A DNA stretch of 64,000 nucleotides from Amorphochlora amoebiformis (lineage: Eukaryota > Cercozoa > Chlorarachniophyceae). The stretch covers positions 1-64,000 of the forward strand of contig BAAHQB010000237.1 of the NCBI GenBank assembly GCA_054601695.1, in the 5' to 3' direction. Made by a program: the position numbers and the translations under genes. Every line of letters begins with the position of its first letter. Position 1 is the stretch's first letter. This document shows, one piece after another, positions 43,516-63,971 of the stretch. Below the pieces are notes generated by a model. That model saw only the letters and a list, made by a program, of their open reading frames with translations, had not been told where the DNA came from and ran no database searches.

Positions 43516-43788
43516 ATATATGTGGTGTGTTTGGATGTATATAAATATATTTGCAATATAATGCATTTACAATATAACGCATGACACGGACATGTTCCGA
43601 AAATAGTACAGGATACATACATAGTTACACGTAAAAAAAGGTACACGTTGGGTGCATCTGCGGGTTTCCGAACGAGAGGGACGCCAGAGAACGTGTTTTC
43701 CAAGCGGTAAAATCCCAAACAACCAAAACAATTATGCGGCCTATTACTCCATAATCGTTTATTTGTTAAATATGTGTATGTATGTACG

Positions 43789-43857
<69 letters not shown>

Positions 43858-44325
43858 TGTGTATATATATATATTTAAAGATTTACATATATTCTTTAAA
43901 TATACATCTAGCATGTCCCCACAGACATATCAAACACAAACCTAGCATGTCCCCACAGACATATCAAAACACAAACCTAAAACACTCAAAACGAAGGAGA
44001 TACACACAGACCAAACTATATATCTAAGTTCTGAAAGCTATGTAGAGATCAGATGTCGGTCTATACATGAGAGAGCTCTTCCTCTCGCTGGGCTTGTATC
44101 TTTGTGTAATGGTTATGAGCTTCTTAATTGCATCAGTTTGGGCGATTCGGGGTGATTATGAAGGTTTACCTTAAGGTAAAGCCAACGTGTAAGCAAGCGT
44201 TTGCACTGGTGTATTTCCGGGACCCTCAGTCGGCGGCAAAGGTGGGTTTCAAAACGAACATAAACATGTGGATAATATTGTATGTATACTTATTTGTATA
44301 TCATACATGTACTAAACATCATATT

Positions 44326-44357
<32 letters not shown>

Positions 44358-45320
44358 TAGATATGCATGTATTTGTATGTCCAAGTAGTGAGGCATATAG
44401 ATCGACATTTTCATTCCCAGGCGTTGAAAGCTGGTTTTGTTCAAATATACAACAACTATTGCAAAGGTCCAAACCCACCCAACAACCCAACAGCCCAACA
44501 ACCCAGCAACCCCACAACCCAAAGCACAACCGCAAACTCCCATGCACCAACATCATTCATCGAGCCCTAAAAATAAACCGAATATAAACTTGAAAGCAAA
44601 AATGAAGCTTAAAAGATAATGTTCTAATTGAGAGCGATCAACACCTTCTCTAACGGTTTATTTCGGGCTTTTTCGCGCAGTTAACAGGTCTAGAAGCTCC
44701 TACAGACCTAAGCACCCAGACACGAACCACGCTCAATCCCTAGCTCCAGACACACATGAAATGCATCAGCACTACGCGTATCATGAACGGATTGGTTCGT
44801 ATGAACGTCGCCATGGAAGTGACTACCATACGCATATTCAATCTTATCCAGGACGCTCACAACGTAAACCTTTTTGAATCAATATATAAAAATATATATA
44901 TATATATATATAATACATACATACATACACACACACATGTATGTATATAAATATAATACGTATCCAGATACAATATTATGTGTACATATGTGCACATGTA
45001 TATATATGTGTATGTATATATATATATATGTGTATGTATATATATGTATATATATATATAGGTGTGTGTGGATGTGTGAATACATATGTACATATATACA
45101 CATGTGTGTGTACACATACACATATATACATAAACATACATACACACGTATACACATGCATGTACACATACACACATACATGTGTGTGTGTGTGTGTATT
45201 TATGTAAAATGTGTGCGCGTATGTAATACACATACATACATATTATATATACACATACACATATATACATATATACATATACACACATGTATATATATAT
45301 ATGTATATATGTATGTATGT

Positions 45321-45383
<63 letters not shown>

Positions 45384-45593
45384 ATAGCAATGTACACACA
45401 CATATATATATATACATATGGAGGTGGACATGCACATATGTATGTATTTACCGTATATGCATTTAATATATGTATGTTCACAAAGATGTAATATTTGCAC
45501 ATATCTTACATGTAAATATATACATATGTATGTGTATATACATATATATACATATATATATATAGATGTGTGTGTATGTGTGACTGTGCATTG

Positions 45594-45646
<53 letters not shown>

Positions 45647-45853
45647 CATATATATCTATATATATATATAATATATATATAGTATATATATAAATATATG
45701 TTATAAATGTATATAAATATTTACGCATTTTTGTATGTATATAGAGAAATATATATACATATAAATACATATATATTCCAATATGTATGTGTAGGTATAT
45801 ACATATATATATATATGTATATATATGTAGTTGTATTTATATGTATGTATACG

Positions 45854-45884
<31 letters not shown>

Positions 45885-46289
45885 TTATATATATATATAT
45901 ATATATTCATATATACTCATATTAATAAACATTCATGTTGCGTTGTGTATGTATATGTCTGCAAATGTATTTGAATACATGCATGCAAGAAATCATGCTA
46001 TATTTGTCCAGACGTCAGGTTGACCCGTGATGATAGATGTGCTATGGCCCCCCAATTCACCCACCAATGGTATTATCACCCACAACAACTAAGAGCTAAA
46101 CATACACAAGTGTGCAATGATATGGCAGGAAGAGAGTGTGTGAGTAATACGAGATATGTGTTGTTCATCTTTATATCTTTACGCTGTAACAAAACTTGTG
46201 TTTGTTTTTCACTGTGCTATTTTCATATGTATACTTCAAAAATAAATAGATATATAGAGAGAGATTTTATATATATATTATATATAATT

Positions 46290-46328
<39 letters not shown>

Positions 46329-46434
46329 ATATATATATATGTAAGTATATATATATATATTTATATATTACATATGTGTATATACATGCATGTGTACGCT
46401 TGCATTTTTTTAGTAAAGATATACATACATCCAT

Positions 46435-46482
<48 letters not shown>

Positions 46483-47014
46483 GTAAAATCCAAATAACAG
46501 TAGCGAGGGGATGGAGATGAGCTCAGACACCTATGGAGACGCCCAGGCCGTTGAAGCCCCCAAAATCATTATTGTAACTATCCACAATTACCAACACAAA
46601 ACCACTAAAATATATATATTTATATATATATATATATGTAATGAAGCTTCTCGACTTCTCTCAAGAAAACGTCCAATTTCCTCTTGAAAAGCGCCAAATT
46701 GTTTACTAATAGTCTCATATAATAGATAGTCTGATAATAGTCTCGCTATAGTCTCCAGTTGTCGGTGTTCGGGAGGGAATCCAATTGATGTAATGTTGAG
46801 TTGAGATATTCGTGCTGCGGTGTTTAGGTGGAGAATAAAGGTGATTGCTCGAGTCAGGTGCTGAGTGCGGATATGCTGCTGATATCAAACATCGCTGTCA
46901 GGGTACTGTGTATAACAGCAATCTGTCTGGAAATGTTTTACCTTTACATCAATATACATAGATATCTGGATATATATGTACATATTATACTACACGTATA
47001 TATACATGATATAC

Positions 47015-47072
<58 letters not shown>

Positions 47073-47166
47073 ATATAAATATATATATATGCATATACTG
47101 TATGAGTATGTGTACATATGTACACACATATATATATATATATATATTTGTGTGTGTGTGTGTGTA

Positions 47167-47225
<59 letters not shown>

Positions 47226-48276
47226 TTATGTGTTTATGTATGTGTTTATGTATGTATGTATGTGTGTGTGTATGTATGTGTTTATGTATGTATGTATGTG
47301 TGTTTTGTGTATGTTATGTATGTATGTATGTGTGTAGGTATGTGTTTATGTATATATGTATGTGTTATGTGTATGTCATGTATATATGTATGTATGTATG
47401 CATGTATGTGTATTTGTGTATTTGTGTATGTTATGTATGTGTGTGTGTATGTATGTGTTTATGTATGTACGTCTGTGCGTTATATGTATGTAATGCATGT
47501 ATGTATGTGTGTGTACATGTATGTATGTATGTATGCATGTATGTATGTATGTATGAATGTATGTATGTATGTATATTATGTATATGATGTTATGTTTTAT
47601 GTGTGTTACGTGTATGTTATGTATGTATATGTATGTGTGTGCGTGTATGTGTGTATGTATGTGTTTATGTGTGTAATGTATGTATGTATGTGTCTATGTA
47701 TGTATGTGTTTTATTTGTATGTTATATATGTATATATGTATGCGCGTTATGTGCATGTTATGTATGCATGTATGTTTGTTATGTATGTATATATGTATGT
47801 ATCTATGCACGTATGTACGCATTTATATGTGGATATGTTATTTATGTATGTATTTATGTATGTATGTATGAATGTATTTATGTATGTATTTATGTATGTA
47901 TTTATATATGTATGCATGTATGTATAAATGTATGTATGTTAGGTATGTACGTTATTTATGTATGCATGTTATGTTGTATGTATGTTTTGCACGTGTGTAT
48001 GTATATATTGAACTTATTTATGTATGTATGTATTTATGCATGTATGAAATATATATATCTTTCAATATATCGCTGAAGCTTTTGGGTAGAATAAGCATAG
48101 GATATGGATATGCGGTCAACAATATACTAGAACCCCAAGACGGAAGAGAGCGAAATTGCAGAGTTTTTTAAGACCCTTGGCGCCAAAAGGATTTATGTTC
48201 AATGGGTAATCTCAGCAAATATTCAAAACTTACATAAATGTGTATTGGGTAAATGTATAGTGCATATGTATAAACG

Positions 48277-48316
<40 letters not shown>

Positions 48317-48387
48317 ATATATATATTTATAACTATAGATATATTATATATATATATATATGCATATATATATATAGTTATTCTTAC

Positions 48388-48431
<44 letters not shown>

Positions 48432-48488
48432 ATATATATGTATATATATATATGTATGTATGTATATATATATATATATATAAATATA

Positions 48489-48546
<58 letters not shown>

Positions 48547-48594
48547 AATATATATGTATATATATATATATGTGTAATTGTATTGATATATAAC

Positions 48595-48639
<45 letters not shown>

Positions 48640-48873
48640 TACATACATACATACATGTATTTATACATACAGCAGCATGGAGAGACATAAATAGATAAGT
48701 ATTATACATATGTATATATTATACACGTATATATTTATATATATATAGGAGAGTAATATTGATATTGGTGGTTATTATACGTTTAGGTGGAGGATTCGGA
48801 TAAAGCTTGGGTGCGTGTTGTACCGAGAATAGCTGCGCTCAATGCGTATTTTAACAAACAAAATCAGGTTATA

Positions 48874-48929
<56 letters not shown>

Positions 48930-48960
48930 ATATTATATATATATACATATATATATATAT

Positions 48961-49010
<50 letters not shown>

Positions 49011-49028
49011 ACACATGTATGTATATAC

Positions 49029-49119
<91 letters not shown>

Positions 49120-49235
49120 GTGTGTGTGTGTGTGTGTATGTGAGTGTGTGTATGTGTGTGTGTGTATGTGTGTGTGTGTGTGTGTAGTTTAATTCTGAAC
49201 TACATATATATGCATAAACCTTTTTTGTATATAAT

Positions 49236-49266
<31 letters not shown>

Positions 49267-49463
49267 ATATACATATATATACACATCTATGTACATATCA
49301 CATAATGAATATGCAAATAATAGTGGATGTCTAATGAGCACAAACACTAATAGTAGTATCTAAAGAATGAATATAAGTAAGTTATGAGAATGGCTTAGGT
49401 GCTGCTGGGAGGTCGAGTAGAATTTCAAATTAGACCGCCACCTATCACCAAATGCATGGTACT

Positions 49464-49506
<43 letters not shown>

Positions 49507-49548
49507 TATAAATAGAGAATTAACTGTAAGATCCGCATTAAACATATA

Positions 49549-49625
<77 letters not shown>

Positions 49626-49894
49626 CAGCGATAGTCCAAAGCTCATTGATTCCGCTTATGTATAGTTGGATAAACAACCTCAACATACCTCAACATATTT
49701 GGCTACTGTGCCGCCACGCAATGCGCGACCGTGACATGGCCACGGTGTCACTGTAAATAAATATCTTACGCAACTACATGAAACCGACATTCCCAATTTC
49801 CCAACCCCCCCCGAAGAATTCCCCCAATTCGGAATAGAAAAGAATTGATGGGGATCTTTGGTAACAGCCATGGTATCTACTTTGCATCTAACAG

Positions 49895-49959
<65 letters not shown>

Positions 49960-50109
49960 TTATTTATTTAGATATAGATATATATATCTATATATGTATA
50001 TGAATCTAGTTTACATCTGTTCATAACACTATACTACCACCAGGTATTCTATCTACACTCATGTTCTAACAGTATATATATATATATGTGTGTTTATTTA
50101 TTTAGATAT

Positions 50110-50172
<63 letters not shown>

Positions 50173-50246
50173 CTAGTTTACATTTGTTCATAGCACTATA
50201 CTACAACCCTGCATTCTATCTACACCCATGCTCTAGCAATATATGT

Positions 50247-50301
<55 letters not shown>

Positions 50302-50318
50302 TATATACGTACACATAT

Positions 50319-50361
<43 letters not shown>

Positions 50362-50525
50362 ATATATATGTAATACATATATATATATATATGTCTGTAT
50401 TAATATATATATATATATATATATATATGTATAAATATATAAATTCATATACAGACATATATACAATGTTTACAATTATATGTACAACGTATATAACATA
50501 TATAATATATATCTATATATATATA

Positions 50526-50587
<62 letters not shown>

Positions 50588-50810
50588 CGGCATCTATATA
50601 CATGTGCATATAATATAGCTTTAATATATGCAAACACTTGAAGGCAATGATTGAATCTCGTTGGGTGGTTGGTTCGGTGGTGGATGCTCGGCGATCGTCG
50701 GACATGAAGGGCATTGATTACAGGATAGCACTTCCAAACACGTCAGTCATTCAACACTCATCACATTTGCTCTCTCTCTTCGCACTCTCTCTCACTCTCT
50801 CTCTTCGCAT

Positions 50811-50841
<31 letters not shown>

Positions 50842-51063
50842 GCATTAATAAAATACACACACAAGATACAGCTCCGAAAAAAACTATGCCACTAATGATT
50901 GACCTTTATTAATATCAGTAACTTGAACATACCCGTTTATATACTGTCTAGACTGTTGACCCGGACCATTTGATTTTTCCATAACAGGAAGGAGGATTAC
51001 TGCCTGGATGATAAACGCGTTCGAGATATCGACATTCTGCCGGAGACATTTTTCGAAAGGTGA
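36555..51063 (+). CDS. Giant-intron gene for a disordered RRM RNA-binding protein
   Basis: Twenty exons with matching phases: 36555-36608, 36764-37342, 37865-37988, 38798-38963, 39168-39554, 40671-40719, 40985-41031, 42029-42065, 42269-42317, 42785-43206, 43641-43706, 44137-44241, 44421-44466, 44681-44863, 46012-46139, 46508-46573, 48131-48205, 48787-48867, 50644-50741, 50988-51063 (945 aa). The N-terminal 430 residues are low complexity (Asn/Lys, PQSQ, poly-Asn, QRQNQIER repeats). A clear RRM spans about 639-710: beta1 VHVGCICGF, helix [19 protein letters not shown]1-like KQAFALVYF, helix PQSAAKALKAG. A Tyr/His/Arg-rich linker follows, then a second RRM-like unit ([37 protein letters not shown]). 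Such proteins bind RNA. The earliest and last exons are least certain; ORFs of intron repeats lie between. Confidence 0.65.
37360..37600. repeat. (TA)n in RRM-gene intron 2
   Basis: TA dinucleotide with a short (CA)n patch at 37441; a 31-bp direct duplication of GGTTTAGAACAAGCTTTACT follows at about 37689-37752. Confidence 0.9.
38045..38530. repeat. 29-bp minisatellite in RRM-gene intron 3
   Basis: About sixteen tandem copies of a unit containing AAGCCCTTGCCAAGGTTAGG, with variants (CTTGC to CTTGG, a shortened copy near 38255, and a repeated higher-order block). Confidence 0.95.
39580..40020. repeat. (TA)n in RRM-gene intron 5
   Basis: Several TA blocks with (TG)n/(CA)n patches and a unique island at 39890-39950. 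Confidence 0.9.
40025..40310. repeat. Interstitial degenerate TTAGGG tract
   Basis: GGGTTA units with GGATTA, GGGTTAA and TTGGGTTA variants, concentrated at 40105-40240 with an outlier near 40290. The G-rich strand is the plus strand, opposite to the array at 3232. It lies inside RRM-gene intron 5. Confidence 0.9.
40740..40805. repeat. (CCCAAA)n hexanucleotide repeat
   Basis: Nine near-perfect AACCCA units just downstream of the exon 40671-40719. If translated it gives an Asn-Pro run, but the donor GTAATA at 40720 puts it in the intron. Confidence 0.85.
41300..42010. repeat. 27-bp repeats and (TA)n in RRM-gene intron 7
   Basis: 41305-41440 has four to five copies of a unit around AACTCAAATCCAAAATACAT. 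41460-42010 is (TA)n with GTGTATGTG and CATATGTGTG patches. Confidence 0.88.
42090..42720. repeat. (TA)n blocks around a small RRM-gene exon
   Basis: 42094-42180 and 42340-42720 are near-pure TA; the exon 42269-42317 sits between. TATAGTTATATGGTATGAAT is directly duplicated at 42210-42252. Confidence 0.88.
44880..45930. repeat. (TA)n/(CA)n intron of the RRM gene
   Basis: About 1 kb of TA, ATGTATGT and CACATACA words between exons 44681-44863 and 46012-46139. Confidence 0.9.
46940..48055. repeat. (TA)n followed by a TATG tetranucleotide array
   Basis: (TA)n at 46940-47220, then about 830 bp of TATG/TGTT words with frequent TGTTATG and TTTATG variants. It produces [12 protein letters not shown] frames in all three phases. 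All of it is in the RRM-gene intron 46574-48130. Confidence 0.92.
48265..48765. repeat. (TA)n in the RRM gene
   Basis: TA blocks with TATGTATG patches between exons 48131-48205 and 48787-48867. Confidence 0.88.
49689..49871 (-). CDS. Weak antisense ORF inside an RRM-gene intron
   Basis: Minus-strand ATG at 49871 has a good context (ACCATGG) and the frame runs 61 codons before a possible donor GTATGT at 49688. The product begins [18 protein letters not shown] and is otherwise unremarkable. No downstream exon was found. A nested gene or a chance ORF are both possible; chance is more likely. Confidence 0.2.
49885..50260. repeat. Duplicated unit of about 175 bp with (TA)n
   Basis: TCTAGTTTACATCTGTTCAT, an ACTATACTAC segment, ATTCTATCTACAC and a TGTGTGTTTATTTATTTAGA segment occur at about 50005-50110 and again at 50172-50250 with a few differences; part of a third copy is at 49940-49980. 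Confidence 0.85.
50766..50836. repeat. (CT)n tract in the last RRM-gene intron
   Basis: CTCTCT runs with TTCGCA interruptions between exons 50644-50741 and 50988-51063. Confidence 0.85.
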
Positions 51064-52396
51064 GATCTAGCTGAGATCATCACTGACTGATTTCAAGTTA
51101 TTTGGCAAGCTCCTTCTGCATGCTATTGTTCTGGCAGGTCTAGGCCGGGCGGGCGAGAGCCGATCGATCGATCGATCACGTGATCGACTGAAAGATTTGA
51201 ATTAATCGGTTTTGTTCGCGATCGATAAACCCCGTCACAAAGACTTCAGATACTTCCAGATTACTGGTTGATTGAATATCGTTTTCTAGACTTTGCCTAG
51301 TTTGCTATTTATGATCAGAATAGTACTTAAGTCCATGATATTATGACCATAATGACACCTACTAGCTAGACTGTTATTCAATGAAGCAGATTAATTACTA
51401 TGCTCAGTACTCTAAAAAATTACTCTTTTGACTCTATCTAGTCTATACACTAGTAAAATGCATACCGCGACCGACGCATGTCTAGATGTACCAGATCCAG
51501 AGTCAGTAGCTAGAGTAGATTCTACGAGTCTACGAGTCTACGACTGCGATTTAGATCATGACCTAGAGGACGTAGCCTGAGATGAGTACGGAGAGCCTAT
51601 TCTTAGTATTGTAACTAGAGATTTAGTACTAGTATGATCTAGATCTTGTCTAGATATTATCGAGATCAATGGTTTATAATTATAACGGCGAGTCGATTAT
51701 ATGGTCAACTTAAGCGTCGATCGCAGCACCGCCATGCAATGATTTCAACCGGCTCCTTGACTAGTTAATTGCATATTATTCAGAGTGTATGCTGACTTTC
51801 ACGTGCCTATAAATAGATGAAGCTACCAGAGCCGTAATTAAAGCTAGCTAGGCCACTTCTATACTGAATGGTGAGGGTTTACGTTTGTAGGGGGTGGGGA
51901 GTAGCCTAGAAAGCATCTCGAGTATCTGGAGATCAATAACAAAATAAATAGCAATAATGATAACCAGATGCAATCATCTGAGACTGACAGTATATTAACT
52001 AGTATATAAAAATGAGCCCGAGAAGCATTGGAGGTTATTGAGATGATATATTTTTTTGAAACTGTTCTTTTTTTTTTTTTTAATTGCTGTCAACTTTTTT
52101 TTGAAACCGCTATAAACTTTTTTCCTTATTTATTTAGAAAAAAATAATTATTTTAGAGTGCTCTCTCAGAACCCCTTTTTTTCTTTTTTTTTTTATTGTT
52201 TTCGGCCGTCAGAGTTGATCTTTTCAATTTTCGGTTCGATACAAGATAAAAATAATGAGAGAGAGAGAAAGAGGAGACATAAAAAGGAGAGAAAATAAAA
52301 AGGCTTAAAAAAAATAATGAGAGAGAGAGAGAGAGGAGACATGAAAATGAGAGAAAATAAAAAGACTTTAAGAAAAAAAAGAAGAGATTCTTTGTT
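51064..52396. other. Gene-free, (TA)n-free island
   Basis: 51064-52050 is ordinary-complexity DNA without a credible ORF and almost free of TA arrays, unusual for this window. CTAG and TCTAGA words are dense at 51400-51660, and (GATC)n is at 51163-51180. 52065-52200 has long T runs, and 52258-52345 holds two copies of a GAGAGAGAGAGGAGACAT-like unit. It separates two convergent genes. Confidence 0.55.
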
Positions 52397-57675
<5,279 letters not shown>

Positions 57676-58060
57676 GAAATTGACGACAACCAGAGACGTC
57701 TACTCCAAACCTGCAAACGGCATTCCTGCAAATATGCGAGAATTTAGCGCGGGGGGAGGGATGGAGGACACGGACTCGCAGCTGACCGGAATGGGTTTGT
57801 GGTTAGTCAGAAACCCTCTAAAGGAGACAAGGATTTTACTTTTCGCCTTAAGATGACCGTATTGACGTGAGTTTCGGAGTTTCAGAAGAGTTCACTTTAG
57901 GTCTCTGTGGAATCTCAAGATCTCGAACGAATTCTGGGATCTCCTGAAATCTCTGGAGTCTTTGGAGACCAGGAGAGTCTTGATGATCTCCGTAGAATCT
58001 CCAACGAGAATATCCCGGCTCGTCATCAACGGCGACGGGCAGTCTGGATTGGAAGGAATC
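57676..58060. promoter_or_regulatory. Divergent upstream region shared by TLC and V-ATPase genes
   Basis: 385 bp between two start codons on opposite strands, free of (TA)n and of ordinary base composition. It should contain both promoters and 5' UTRs. No TATA box or other element stands out, so the call rests on gene geometry alone. Confidence 0.45.
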
Positions 58061-60920
<2,860 letters not shown>

Positions 60921-61062
60921 GTGTGCATAAATGTCAGAGATATATTTCAAATGTGATGTGTATGCATACACATATACTATGAGATCACTACGCATATAGT
61001 ATGGTTGTTAAGGCGAAACTGCCTAAAACAAGGCAAAAGTACCTAAAAAACTGTCATGTCAG

Positions 61063-61111
61063 AGATGAGCGAGAAGGGTTTCTTATGGAATACGACCTAC
61101 GGGATAGTGAG
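61063..61111 (+). CDS. Candidate downstream exon of the V-ATPase gene
   Basis: Between CATGTCAG and GTATCA, one frame reads [16 protein letters not shown] and another (from ATG at 61065) reads [13 protein letters not shown]. The first looks more coding but needs a phase that exon 60854-60920 does not give; the second fits phase. Assignment to the V-ATPase gene is by position only. Confidence 0.35.
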
Positions 61112-61139
61112 GTATCAATATTTGTACATAAAACAAAAT

Positions 61140-61224
61140 ACGTATAGATATGTATATATATATTTTTTTATGTATGTATATATATATATATATATATATG
61201 CATATATATATATATACTTTTATA

Positions 61225-61291
<67 letters not shown>

Positions 61292-61536
61292 ATACCATAT
61301 ACACATATAATGTATACATATATACATATTCACACACACACATGTATATATATGTGTATGTACACACACATATGTATATGTATGTGTATGTGTAGACATA
61401 TGTATTATGTAAAACTATATACATATATTTATATACATATAAAAATATATATATATATATTATGTAATACAAACACATATTTATAGATATATACACACAT
61501 ATATATATATACAATTACATACATACACAATATATA

Positions 61537-61585
<49 letters not shown>

Positions 61586-61830
61586 AATATATGCATCCAT
61601 AAATATGTTAAATACACAGTATACCCTGCACCCACATGCAGAAATATCTTTAGAATGATTACCTTAGGTATTTTTCCAAGTGATTTTGTAATGAATATGT
61701 ATACACATACACAATATGGGGTTCCACACAGATGATTAAGGAGTGATCAAACCTTGGATTCATTACTTGAAACACGCTCCTCTGACCTCACATGACCGAA
61801 CATATCCCACACTTAGCGTTATTACTTTTT

Positions 61831-61868
<38 letters not shown>

Positions 61869-61896
61869 TGTATGTATATGAGCGTTATTAGTCATT

Positions 61897-61966
<70 letters not shown>

Positions 61967-62012
61967 TATATAGATGTATGCATATGTCACGTAAATAGGG
62001 ATCATTTACATT

Positions 62013-62043
<31 letters not shown>

Positions 62044-62122
62044 CCATATATTCCCATATCAAACCTAAAGATATTTCAACACTCATTCACACATGCGCAC
62101 ACACCATACAAACATAACCATA

Positions 62123-62172
<50 letters not shown>

Positions 62173-62200
62173 CATACCTATATATATACATGATCTGAAA
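61140..62200. repeat. (TA)n with gene-free islands
   Basis: TA arrays at 61180-61290, 61440-61590, 61830-61970 and 62120-62170. AGCGTTATTANNNNTTAACATATA is doubled near 61816 and 61880, and ATAGATGTATG is doubled nearby. 61600-61830 shows no firm exon. Confidence 0.85.
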
Positions 62201-62316
62201 AAAAAAAAAACAAAAAAAGAAGAAAAATAACTGAAAAACAACAATTACCGTTACACACGCCATCCACGGACCATTGAACGCTTAAAATGAAACATATATC
62301 TTAATAGTCCGATCAG

Positions 62317-62427
62317 CACGAAGGTCTTGTGAGTCGGTCGAGAGGGCGGGGGGAAAGATATTCGCGCATCGAGATGAGGGCTATGGGGGCGCGAAGGATA
62401 GGGCGAGAGGGGAAAGACGCAGTATCG
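62317..62427 (+). CDS. Candidate exon, Arg/Gly-rich
   Basis: A clean acceptor (GATCAG) and a consensus donor (GTGAGT at 62428) bound 111 nt open in two plus frames: HEGLVSRSRGRGERYS in phase 0, or a Gly/Arg/Ala-rich alternative (AGGKIFAHRDEGYGG) in phase 1. The antisense frame is also open to a stop. It may belong to the gene starting at 58061, but I cannot align it with that family. Confidence 0.4.
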
Positions 62428-62519
62428 GTGAGTTGTGAATTTAGAGTTTTGAAAAGCTTGTTGTGGGCTGATGTGGTTTTCAGTGTGTGTATGTGGGTGT
62501 ATGTGTGGGTTTGTGTCTG

Positions 62520-62528
62520 TGGATGTAT

Positions 62529-62566
<38 letters not shown>

Positions 62567-62827
62567 CATGTATATATGTAAATATAATATATATATATAT
62601 ATATATATATTATAATATATAATATTTATATGTATATATATTTATTTATTTATTTATATATATTTATTTATTTATTTATAGATGCATTGCTATGTTCATG
62701 TTTACATGTGTATGTATCTATTTTTAATATTCAATGTGTATATATATATGTAAATATGTATATACATATGTATGTGTGTATGTATATGTATATATTGTAT
62801 GTATATATGTCTGTATTATGTATATGT

Positions 62828-62881
<54 letters not shown>

Positions 62882-62971
62882 GTATTGAATATTAAAAATA
62901 GTTACATACACATGTAAACATTGAACATAGCAATGTATTTATATATAAATAAATATTATATATATATATAT

Positions 62972-63016
<45 letters not shown>

Positions 63017-63096
63017 TAACATATAAATATACATATAACATGTACGATCACACATACGTTTTCATACAAATACAAACACACACACACACATATATA

Positions 63097-63156
<60 letters not shown>

Positions 63157-63180
63157 TATACGTATACATATGTTGATATG

Positions 63181-63240
<60 letters not shown>
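62520..63240. repeat. (TA)n blocks before the last exon
   Basis: TA arrays at 62530-62640, 62825-62880 and 62950-63240. TTTATTTATTTATATATA is doubled at 62641-62680. Confidence 0.9.
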
Positions 63241-63244
<4 letters not shown>

Positions 63245-63322
63245 GATTTTGAGTCAGTGATAGAGCCAACGCGGAGGGAGATATTGTCAAACATCAATCT
63301 CATCAATCACCTTAAATCACAA
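63245..63322 (+). CDS. Candidate helical exon
   Basis: Flanked by TATATCAG and a donor GTATGG, 78 nt encode 26 residues in phase 0 (starting [18 protein letters not shown]). The heptad-like leucines and isoleucines suggest a coiled coil. Gene identity is unknown. Part of this exon and its donor are copied nearby in direct and inverted orientation. Confidence 0.5.
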
Positions 63323-63345
63323 GTATGGATTATACCTATATCTAC

Positions 63346-63380
<35 letters not shown>

Positions 63381-63396
63381 CATATATATGTGTGTG

Positions 63397-63446
<50 letters not shown>

Positions 63447-63554
63447 GGAGGGAGATATTATATAACATCAATCTCATCAATTACCTCATATATATATATA
63501 CACACATATATATATATTAATATATATATATATATATATATGATATATATACAC

Positions 63555-63594
<40 letters not shown>

Positions 63595-63647
63595 GGTATA
63601 ATCCATACTTGTGATTTGAGGTGATTGATGAGATGCAATATCTCCCT

Positions 63648-63691
<44 letters not shown>

Positions 63692-63713
63692 CATGTATAC
63701 AGGTATAATCCAT

Positions 63714-63744
<31 letters not shown>

Positions 63745-63775
63745 CATATAGGTATAATCCATACTTGTGATTTAT
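63272..63775. repeat. Exon-donor segment duplicated in direct and inverted copies
   Basis: The segment 63280-63344, spanning exon end, splice donor and GTATGGATTATACC, reappears as a near-complete inverted copy at about 63594-63652. A direct partial copy lies at 63446-63488 (CGGAGGGAGATATTATATAA), and shorter inverted fragments (GGTATAATCCATAC) lie at 63701 and 63750. (TA)n fills the gaps. Confidence 0.92.
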
Positions 63776-63908
63776 ATATGTATATATATATATGTATATT
63801 TATATATATATTTATATATATATGGTATGTATTTACTCGTTTTATTCCATCACAGATAATATATATATATATATATATATATTACTATATATATATAGAT
63901 ATATAGCA

Positions 63909-63971
<63 letters not shown>

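Noticed and set aside
46640-46930. A minus-strand open frame ([16 protein letters not shown]) and a plus-strand mini-exon candidate ([15 protein letters not shown])
   Set aside because: Both lie in the RRM-gene intron 46574-48130, whose flanking exons join in phase without them; the minus frame ends in (TA)n with no donor.
47118-48171. [12 protein letters not shown] ORFs up to 269 codons
   Set aside because: TATG tetranucleotide array open in all plus frames, inside an RRM-gene intron.
57867-57885. A 19-nt GT-AG intron (GTGAGT to TTTCAG) that would add an upstream start at 57852
   Set aside because: Other introns here are at least about 50 nt, and the family start at 58061 needs no upstream exon.
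63245-63775. Reading the inverted copy near 63600 as an antisense gene
   Set aside because: It is a damaged copy of the exon and its donor, embedded in (TA)n and without an acceptor.
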